Below, in pieces: positions 1-5,182 of a DNA stretch of 7,011 nucleotides (its first letter is position 1; every line of letters starts with the position of its first letter). The notes beneath the pieces are model-generated. The model did not search any database and had not been told where the DNA came from. It was given only the letters and a program-made list of their open reading frames with translations. The position numbers and the translations under genes are program-made. Origin of the DNA: JBKPDV01 sp046728075 (lineage in GTDB: Bacteria > Acidobacteriota > Thermoanaerobaculia > UBA5066 > Gp7-AA6); contig JBKPDV010000027.1 of assembly GCA_046728075.1 (NCBI GenBank), positions 1-7,011 of the forward strand, read 5' to 3'.

Positions 1-2
1 TC

Positions 3-971
3 GAAGTGCTGAAGCCTTCCGGCCCGACGCTCGTCTGGCTGCCAGCGGCTCTCATCCGAGAGACGCCCTACCAGAAGACATTCACCAACAAGTTCACCGC
101 CGAGGGAGGCAAGGCGGAGATGGTCGAGCAGAAGGCCGACGCTCTCGGAATCATCGCGGCGAAATACCCCGCCGGCGTCACGCCCGTGCTCACCCTGACG
201 AGCCGGGTGGCGACGAAGAACTGCGCGGTCGACCTTTCCGCGCCCGGCAAGGCGCCGAAGGCGGACCGCGCGGAGCTGGAGCATTTTCTGCAGCCGACGA
301 AGTTCATCCCGACCGACGGTCCGGTGAAAGCGGCGGCGACCGAGGCAACGAGCGGCGCGAAGACCGACGTCGAGAAGGCGCGTGGGGTCTACCAGTGGAT
401 CGTGGACAACACATATCGGAATCCGAAGACGCGCGGCTGTGGCGTCGGGGACATCCGCTTCCTGCTCGAGTCCAAGGATCTGGGCGGCAAGTGCGCCGAC
501 TTGAACGCCCTCTACGTGGGACTCGCGCGTTCGGCGGGCGTCCCGGCGCGCGACGTGTACGGCATCCGCGTGGCCAAGTCCGAGATGGGATACAAGAGCC
601 TCGGCGCCTCGTCCGAGAAGGTCACGAAAGCGCAGCACTGCCGCGCCGAGGTCTACCTCGCCGGCTACGGCTGGGTCCCGGTCGATCCCGCGGACGTTCG
701 GAAGGTCATGCTCGAGGAGCCGCCCGGCAATCGCCCGATGGACGACGAGATGGTGAAGAAAGCGCGCGCGCGGCTCTTCGGGTCCTGGGAGATGAACTGG
801 ATGGCGTACAACTTCGGCCACGATGTCGCCCTGCCGGGCTCGAGCGGCCCGCCGGTTCCGTTCTTCATGTACCCGCAGGCGGAAACGGCCGAAAGCCGGC
901 TGGACAGCCTCGACCCGGACAACTTCAAGTACGAGATCACGTCCAGGGAGATCACGGCGTCAAACGGCTGA
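3..971 (+). CDS. Transglutaminase-like domain protein, 5'-truncated by the window edge
   Basis: The frame is open to the left edge. A GTG at 6 exists but has no visible ribosome-binding site, so the true start, and probably an export signal, lie outside. Numbering from that GTG, the transglutaminase/protease-like core spans about residues 120-235. The catalytic Cys163 lies in LGGKCADLNALYVGLARSAG, His211 in AQHCRAEVYL and Asp228 in GWVPVDPADVRK, so the papain-like triad is complete. The C-terminal part (WEMNWMAYN, then MYPQAETAESRLDSLDPDNF) matches, as I remember it, a conserved family of periplasmic transglutaminase-like proteins that often carry a Tat signal. Bacterial members probably act as cysteine proteases or amidases rather than protein cross-linkers; the substrate is unknown. 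The gene converges on the next one with 45 bp between the stops. Family assignment is firm; function is not. Confidence 0.9.
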   Translation, partial: EVLKPSGPTLVWLPAALIRETPYQKTFTNKFTAEGGKAEMVEQKADALGIIAAKYPAGVTPVLTLTSRVATKNCAVDLSAPGKAPKADRAELEHFLQPTKFIPTDGPVKAAATEATSGAKTDVEKARGVYQWIVDNTYRNPKTRGCGVGDIRFLLESKDLGGKCADLNALYVGLARSAGVPARDVYGIRVAKSEMGYKSLGASSEKVTKAQHCRAEVYLAGYGWVPVDPADVRKVMLEEPPGNRPMDDEMVKKARARLFGSWEMNWMAYNFGHDVALPGSSGPPVPFFMYPQAETAESRLDSLDPDNFKYEITSREITASNG

Positions 972-1016
972 CGCGCGGCGCCCGTCTTTCCGAGGCGATC
1001 CAGATTCAGGAGCCGG

Positions 1017-1976
1017 CTAGCGCCTTCCGCGTCCTCCGACCGATCCCGTGGCCATGCGCGAACCGCGGCCGAAACTGCCGCCGGAGCGAGGACCTCCTGA
1101 AAAGCCGGGATGACTGCCTCGCGCCGAGACGGAAGGTCCGGATCCGCGGGAGCCGACGACGCGTCCGTGAGGTGCCCCGAAGCCACCGCCGGAGCCGCCG
1201 CGCGCTAAGGCTGGACGTCCTGGTTGCCGAGCGCCAGCCACGACGGACCCTCCTCGACGTCCGCTGAAACCGCGCTCCCTCCAGGCATCGCGGGATCCGC
1301 CATGCCCGACAAACTCTCCGTGATGCCCGTGGGACCCGTGACCTCGGTCGAATCCGTGATGTCCATCATGATGTCCATCGTGATGTCCATGGCTCCCGCC
1401 ATGGTGTCCATGGTGATGGCCGAAACGGTCGACGAAGAAAAGGGGGTAGGGGTAGTACCCGTATCCGTAGTACGGGTAGTAGTCGTAGTACGGGTAGTAG
1501 TACGGGTAGTAATCGTAGCCGGGAGACGCGTCGTAGTAGGTGTCCGCGTAGTTGTTCGCGTAATTGCTGGCGTACCTGTCCGGGTAGCCGCCGTAGTTGC
1601 CGTAGTCGCTTTCGGAGTTCGAATAGTCGGCGGGCGGACGGGCCGCGTACTCATCGGAACGGTAGACCGCATCTTCCCGCGCGCTCCCCCCTGAAGGCCT
1701 CACGTCGATGGCCGACATGTAGCGCACGACCAGCTCGCTGACTCCCGAATCTCGGAGCCATCGCAGATCGCGGTCGCTCATTTCCGGAGGAAGCTCCAGG
1801 CGGTGCGCCTTGGCATAGGCGAGAACCGTCACGTCCGAAGACCCCGCCTGAGTCATTCGGACGAGATCCTCGAGGAGCGGCGCCGGTTTACCCGATAAGG
1901 AACTCCGCGTCGTGGAATCTCCGAGGAGCACGCCGCAACAGACCAGAAAAAGGGAAAGGGCAAGGGCGGGTTTCAT
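1017..1976 (-). CDS. Exported Tyr/His/Gly-rich low-complexity protein with a duplicated short helical motif, function unknown
   Basis: 319 residues. Residues 1-19 form a signal peptide (MKPALALSLFLVCCGVLLG); the LVCC stretch leaves a lipoprotein signal possible, but it is not a good lipobox. Residues 37-55 and 70-88 are two related copies of a short helical motif, DL-x2-(M/L)-x2-(A/S)-G-x-S-(D/E)-x2-V-x2-Y. From about 105 the chain is low complexity: an acidic Tyr/Asn/Asp part, a Tyr-Pro block (154-178, PYYYPYYDYYPYYGYG), a His-Gly-Asp block (187-226, HHDGHHDGHHG), then a basic Gly/Ser/Arg tail to the end. The His block could bind metal ions; the Tyr and Gly/Arg parts suggest a disordered, surface-exposed or matrix role. 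Both are inference. GGAGG six bases upstream of the ATG supports the start. It lies 77 bp downstream of the glycosylase gene on the same strand. Repeat phase and the signal peptide favour this strand over the Val-rich antisense frame. Confidence 0.8.
   Translation of the reverse strand: MKPALALSLFLVCCGVLLGDSTTRSSLSGKPAPLLEDLVRMTQAGSSDVTVLAYAKAHRLELPPEMSDRDLRWLRDSGVSELVVRYMSAIDVRPSGGSAREDAVYRSDEYAARPPADYSNSESDYGNYGGYPDRYASNYANNYADTYYDASPGYDYYPYYYPYYDYYPYYGYGYYPYPLFFVDRFGHHHGHHGGSHGHHDGHHDGHHGFDRGHGSHGHHGEFVGHGGSRDAWRERGFSGRRGGSVVAGARQPGRPALARGGSGGGFGAPHGRVVGSRGSGPSVSARGSHPGFSGGPRSGGSFGRGSRMATGSVGGRGRR
1359..1391. repeat. 12-bp tandem repeat encoding the His-His-Asp-Gly block
   Basis: ATGTCCATC or ATGTCCATG recurs at 1359, 1371 and 1383 with a period of 12 bp. 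On the minus strand it encodes the HHDG/HHG units of the Tyr/His-rich protein. The period is a multiple of three, so copy number could change without a frameshift. Confidence 0.75.
1466..1501. repeat. Perfect 18-bp tandem duplication encoding the Tyr-Pro block
   Basis: CGTAGTACGGGTAGTAGT occurs at 1466-1483 and again directly at 1484-1501. Its inner TACGGGTAGTA core recurs a third time at 1501-1511. On the minus strand these encode YYPYY-type units. The perfect identity of the two copies points to recent duplication or slippage; the frame is kept. Confidence 0.8.
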
Positions 1977-1982
1977 GGCGGG

Positions 1983-1987
1983 CCTCC
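1983..1987 (-). promoter_or_regulatory. Shine-Dalgarno site of the Tyr/His-rich protein gene
   Basis: Read on the minus strand the sequence is GTGGAGGCCCGCCATG. The GGAGG core sits six bases before the ATG, an optimal spacing, and fixes the start at 1976. Confidence 0.7.
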
Positions 1988-2009
1988 ACGGGAAAGTCTA
2001 GACCTTTTA

Positions 2010-2043
2010 GACGGCGGCCGGAAGTGCCCTCAGAGGCGCCGTC
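2010..2043 (-). terminator. G+C-rich stem-loop after the glycosylase gene, possible terminator or mRNA-stability hairpin
   Basis: GACGGCG at 2010-2016 pairs perfectly with CGCCGTC at 2037-2043. Two more pairs (CC at 2018-2019 with GG at 2035-2036) extend the stem past a bulged G, leaving a 15-nt loop. On the minus strand it begins 10 bp after the TGA of the glycosylase gene. The sequence that follows in that direction is TAAAAGG, with no U-tract, so a classic intrinsic terminator is not supported. It may attenuate, or protect the 3' end, between the two minus-strand genes. Confidence 0.35.
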
Positions 2044-2053
2044 GAATGGACCT

Positions 2054-3154
2054 TCAGGTTTCGAGGGCCAGAAAGGCTCGCATGCGGTCTAGCTCGGCCT
2101 CGAGCTCGCGCCGGTAGGCTCGATCGCGCGGCGGCGATCCGACATAGCCGAGCTCGGATTTGAGCTCGCCGTCCTTCACCGTGACGTTGCCCCAGCCGAT
2201 CACGCGGTCGCGCCAGAGCAGCGGCAAAGCGTAATAGCCGAGCTTGCGTTTGGGCGCCGGCGTGTAAGCTTCGAAGCGGTAGACCCAACCCCAGAGCAGC
2301 TCGAAGCGGTCACGGTAGTGGACGACCGGATCGAAAGGCGTCAGCAGGCGCACCGTCTCCTCCGGATGACGGCGCTCTGGATCTTCCTCTGCCGGCCAGT
2401 ACCAGTCGAGGCCATCGACGCGCGTATGCGAGAGCCGCTCTTTGGCCCGCAGCAGAGCGCCCTTCAACTCGCCATGCCACTGAGGCACGGCAAACCGCAG
2501 CCGGCGCACGAGGCCGGACAGGATCGGACCGGGCAGCGGCGCGTAGATGCCGACTCCCACGTCGACCAGCGCGTCGAGCCGCCCGCGGCGCCCGGCGGGA
2601 TCGGCCGGCCCGAGCCCGTGCTCGTGCGCGGCGTAGACGCGGATGCCCCCCTCCCGCCGCACGACGCGCAGCCATCCGCGGTAGTGCATGGCGTCCAGAA
2701 GATGAGTCGTGGCGCTCGACGACCCGCCCCAGTAGTTCCTGACCGTGCCGTGGGAGAAGTGGTCGTCGACCTCGCGCGGGTGCACGGCTCCGCGCTCGCG
2801 CACGAACTCCAGCAGCAGGCGGGCCTTCTTCCTGCGAGCCGCCGGCCAGGGCGCGGGCGAGTCGGCAGGGACCCCGCAATCCGAGCGTGGATGCATCAGC
2901 GCCTGCAGAGCCCTCGTCAGGAAGCCGTAGTTGAGGAAAAAATCCTCCTCGAGACCCAGTTCCACATAGCGACGCTCGAGATCGCCGGCTCGGTAGCCCC
3001 GAACACGATGCCGCAGGATCAGGTCCTGAGCGCGCGCCGGCGCGCGGATCGGATCCGCCTGCACGAATCCCAGCCTGTTGAGGGCGCGTTTCAGCGTGGT
3101 GGGCTTGAAGAGACTGCGGGCCACCGCAAACCGCCGCAGATCGTCGAGAGTCAT
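2054..3154 (-). CDS. YcaQ/AlkX-type winged-helix DNA glycosylase (interstrand crosslink repair family)
   Basis: 366 residues, soluble, no signal peptide. It matches the HTH_42 (AlkZ/YcaQ) family, whose studied members excise alkylated bases and unhook DNA interstrand crosslinks. The N-terminal helices lead to LGFVQADPI: Gln32-Ala33-Asp34 fits the Q-hydrophobic-D catalytic motif of the YcaQ branch rather than the Q-x-Q motif of the AlkZ branch found in antibiotic clusters. The winged-helix DNA-binding part lies near residues 110-175 (NYWGGSSSATTHLLDAM, then WLRVVRREGGIRVY). The C-terminal domain carries the family signature LLTPFDPVVHYRDRFELLWG and APKRKLGYYALPLLWRDRVIGWG (residues 270-322). 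At 366 residues it is somewhat shorter than the roughly 400 of E. coli YcaQ. An in-frame TAA lies only 12 bases before the ATG, which fixes the start; no clear Shine-Dalgarno is visible. The real damage substrate in this organism is unknown. Confidence 0.9.
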   Translation of the reverse strand: MTLDDLRRFAVARSLFKPTTLKRALNRLGFVQADPIRAPARAQDLILRHRVRGYRAGDLERRYVELGLEEDFFLNYGFLTRALQALMHPRSDCGVPADSPAPWPAARRKKARLLLEFVRERGAVHPREVDDHFSHGTVRNYWGGSSSATTHLLDAMHYRGWLRVVRREGGIRVYAAHEHGLGPADPAGRRGRLDALVDVGVGIYAPLPGPILSGLVRRLRFAVPQWHGELKGALLRAKERLSHTRVDGLDWYWPAEEDPERRHPEETVRLLTPFDPVVHYRDRFELLWGWVYRFEAYTPAPKRKLGYYALPLLWRDRVIGWGNVTVKDGELKSELGYVGSPPRDRAYRRELEAELDRMRAFLALET

Positions 3155-3252
3155 TGGCAGCGATTATCTGCTCTGCTTCCGACTCGGCCAGTCGAGCACC
3201 CCAGCTCCTCTTCCTGTAACCTCCTCTTCATCTCACGACCAGGGAGGATTCC
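3155..3252. promoter_or_regulatory. Divergent intergenic promoter region
   Basis: These 98 bp separate the starts of the minus-strand glycosylase and the plus-strand M23 gene, so both promoters must lie here or inside the neighbouring genes. On the minus strand GATAAT (3163-3168) matches the -10 consensus at five of six bases; no good -35 sits at the normal spacing. On the plus strand only a weak TGTAAC (3215-3220) is seen. An inverted repeat, CGACT-CGGCC-AGTCG (3180-3194), lies between them and could be an operator. Confidence 0.4.
3241..3247 (+). promoter_or_regulatory. Shine-Dalgarno site of the M23 peptidase gene
   Basis: AGGGAGG ends five bases before the ATG at 3253, a strong site that fixes the start. 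CCTCC at 3220-3224 is complementary to its GGAGG core. Confidence 0.75.
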
Positions 3253-4416
3253 ATGCGATGTTTGCAGGCCCTGCTTATTACTCTGCTCGCCGTTCCGGCG
3301 GGAGCGCTCGAGATTCGAGTCCATCCGAGAGATTTCGTCTACGCCTACGAGGTCGATCCGGCACGCGGGCTCTCTACCGTCGTGCTCCAGAACGTGGCTA
3401 TCGTGCAAAAGGAGGGCGAGGGCTCAGTCGCCGTCGACTCGCTCGAGATCCAGGTGAACTCGGGAGGTCAGGCGGTCCAGACGATCGTCGTTCCCGCCGG
3501 AGATCTCGACAAGAGCGCTCAGCGTCTCGCCGCGATGGAGACTCAGGGAATCCTGAAGCTCTACGACTTCCACTTCCAGACGAGCCGTTATCTGGCGGGC
3601 ATCCGTCTGTCCGCCAATCGCACACTCGGCCCGGGGACCGCGCTCGTCGTCTTCGGCAAGCCCTTACTGCTCCTGGGATTGCCTTCGGAGGGCCTTTCGC
3701 TGATCGCAAGGGGCAAGGACGGCGCCGGCAAGACGGTCGAGGCCCGGACGATGATCGAGGTAAAGAATCACGAGTCGTCCAACGACTATGCCTTTCCGCT
3801 GGCCGGCACCTGGTACGTCGGCGCGGCGCCGAGCCTCCACAGCCATCATCGATGGGCCGCAAACGAGGAGTTTGCGCTCGATCTCGTGGCCCTGGGGTCG
3901 GACGGCAGGACTCACAAGGGAGACGGCAGCCGCCTCAACGACTACTTCGGCTACGGTCGCGATGTCCTGGCGGTCGCCGAAGGCACGGTCGTGGAAGCGG
4001 CGGCCGACGGCACGGAGGCCAATGCCCGCCTGCAGCGACCGGGCGAAAGCGCCGAGGATTTCGACAAGAGGACCCGCCAGGCTCAGAACGAACTTCTCGC
4101 TCGGGGCTACAAGGCGGTGATCGGAAATTACGTCGTGCTGCGGCACGCGGGCAATGAGTACTCGCACTATGCGCATCTAAAACAGGGAAGCGCGCGGGTG
4201 AAGGCCGGCGACCGCGTCACCCGCGGCCAGATCCTCGGCCAGCTCGGACAGACCGGCAACAGCACTGAGCCCCACCTGCACTTCCAATTGACCGACGGAC
4301 CCGACCCCATGTATTCACGGGGCGTCCCGATCGTCTTCAAGAGCCTCGTCGTCGAAGGGTTGGGCCTCGTCGGGCGCCCCCTCCAGACCGGCTGGATCGT
4401 CACGCGCGGGAAGTAA
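3253..4416 (+). CDS. Exported M23-family (lysostaphin/LytM-type) metallopeptidase
   Basis: 387 residues with an N-terminal signal peptide (MRCLQALLITLLAVPAGALE, cleavage probably near residue 18). Residues 20-170 form a beta-rich N-terminal domain with no motif I recognise. The M23 domain covers about 178-365: candidate first zinc ligands in HSHHRWAANEEFALDLV (His198 or His199, and Asp210), the strand DVLAVAEGTVVEAAADG, His305/His308 in YSHYAHLKQGS, the VKAGDRVTRGQILGQLGQTG segment, and the diagnostic HLH (341-343) in STEPHLHFQL. Between Asp210 and DVLAVAEG about 27 extra residues are inserted, which fits a large-loop M23 subfamily rather than compact lysostaphin. All zinc ligands appear present, so it is probably active, most likely as a peptidoglycan endopeptidase in the periplasm. 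It is the first gene of a plus-strand operon, 34 bp before the racemase gene, with no terminator between them. Confidence 0.9.
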   Translation: MRCLQALLITLLAVPAGALEIRVHPRDFVYAYEVDPARGLSTVVLQNVAIVQKEGEGSVAVDSLEIQVNSGGQAVQTIVVPAGDLDKSAQRLAAMETQGILKLYDFHFQTSRYLAGIRLSANRTLGPGTALVVFGKPLLLLGLPSEGLSLIARGKDGAGKTVEARTMIEVKNHESSNDYAFPLAGTWYVGAAPSLHSHHRWAANEEFALDLVALGSDGRTHKGDGSRLNDYFGYGRDVLAVAEGTVVEAAADGTEANARLQRPGESAEDFDKRTRQAQNELLARGYKAVIGNYVVLRHAGNEYSHYAHLKQGSARVKAGDRVTRGQILGQLGQTGNSTEPHLHFQLTDGPDPMYSRGVPIVFKSLVVEGLGLVGRPLQTGWIVTRGK

Positions 4417-4450
4417 GTCTCCCTCGTCCACCCCATTCTAAGATCCCTCT

Positions 4451-5182
4451 GTGCCGCTCCACATTGGAATCGTGGCCTGTAGCGCCGAGGGCGCCGCGCT
4501 TTGCTATCGCACCATTTGCGACGAAGGCCCGGCGCTGATGGGCACGCACCGGCATCCCGAGGTTTCGATGCACACGCACTCGCTCGGCGAGTACATGGAC
4601 TTCATCGATCGCGACGACTGGCGGGGCGTCGCCGAACTCATGCTGTCCTCGGCGGAGAAACTGAAGAGAGTCGGCGCCGATTTCCTGATCTGCCCCGACA
4701 ACACCATCCACCGTTCGTTCGCGGCGGTGGCGGAACGTTCGCCCCTGCCGTGGTTGCACATCGTGGAAGAGGTCGCGGCCGAGACGAGGCGCAGGGGGTT
4801 CCAGCGAGTGGCGATCACCGGAACCCGGTACACGATGGAAAGCCAGATCTATCCTGAGGTGCTCGCGCGCAACGGAATCGACTACCGCTTCCCCTCGCCG
4901 GTCGATCGCGGCGAAATCAACCGGATCATCTTCGACGAGCTCGTGAACGGCATTTTCAAATCCGAATCGCTGGATGTCTTCCGCGCGGTCATCGAAGGCA
5001 TGAAGGCCGAGGGATGCGATGCAGTTGTGCTGGGCTGCACGGAGATCCCGCTGATCGTGACACCCGAGAATTCGCCGTTACCCGTCCTGGACTCGACGCG
5101 GCTGCTGGCTCGTGCGGCGTTGAAGAGAGCCGTCGACGGCCCCGGATCGGCCAGCGCCTCGAGGCGTTCCTCACTGCGATGA
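4451..5182 (+). CDS. Aspartate/glutamate racemase superfamily protein with Asp at the first catalytic Cys position
   Basis: 243 residues, cytoplasmic, GTG start. An in-frame TAA at 4439-4441 leaves this GTG as the only start that keeps the first beta strand, LHIGIVACSAEGAAL; no clear Shine-Dalgarno precedes it. The two-domain Asp/Glu racemase fold is indicated by the first half-site FLICPDNTIHRSF (residues 79-90) and the second half-site VVLGCTEIPLIV (193-203, Cys196), with AITGTRYTMES between them. Two-cysteine racemases have Cys directly before the Asn-Thr; here that residue is Asp83, and a Cys lies two places earlier (Cys81). Cys196 is intact. Family relatives I recall share the PDNT variant, so it is probably a subfamily trait and not decay. 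Activity may be racemisation with an asymmetric acid/base pair, or a related isomerase or decarboxylase reaction. It is the middle gene of the operon and overlaps the next by four bases (ATGA). Confidence 0.88.
   Translation: MPLHIGIVACSAEGAALCYRTICDEGPALMGTHRHPEVSMHTHSLGEYMDFIDRDDWRGVAELMLSSAEKLKRVGADFLICPDNTIHRSFAAVAERSPLPWLHIVEEVAAETRRRGFQRVAITGTRYTMESQIYPEVLARNGIDYRFPSPVDRGEINRIIFDELVNGIFKSESLDVFRAVIEGMKAEGCDAVVLGCTEIPLIVTPENSPLPVLDSTRLLARAALKRAVDGPGSASASRRSSLR

Noticed and set aside
972..1016. Convergent gap between the transglutaminase and Tyr/His-rich genes, checked for a terminator
   Set aside because: 45 bp with no convincing inverted repeat and no T-tract on either strand.
395..1267. 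Long plus-strand frame of 290 codons rich in Arg
   Set aside because: It overlaps the transglutaminase gene and then the antisense Tyr/His-rich gene. Its Arg/Gly/Pro-rich composition is typical of a shifted frame in G+C-rich coding DNA, with no recognisable motif.
1356..1511. Short regularly repeated units, considered as a CRISPR array
   Set aside because: The periods are 12 and 18 bp, there are no unique spacers, and the repeats are in frame with a Tyr/His-rich protein.
1224..1694. Plus-strand frame with long Val/Arg runs that could pass for membrane segments
   Set aside because: It is the antisense reading of the Tyr-Pro and His-Gly repeats. The minus-strand frame has a signal peptide and a good Shine-Dalgarno; this one has neither.
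2318..3457. Plus-strand frame of 379 codons, antisense to the glycosylase gene
   Set aside because: The minus-strand frame carries clear family signatures along its full length, while this frame has no coherent domain and runs out of phase into the M23 gene.
3078..4157. Plus-strand frame of 359 codons overlapping the M23 gene
   Set aside because: It is a shifted shadow of the M23 gene with an Arg/Gly/Ser bias; the M23 frame has the signal peptide, the Shine-Dalgarno and the zinc motifs.
5014..5178. N-terminal extension of the S41 frame to an earlier ATG
   Set aside because: It would overlap the racemase gene by about 170 bases and bury the signal peptide inside the chain. The ATGA overlap at 5179 explains the start better.
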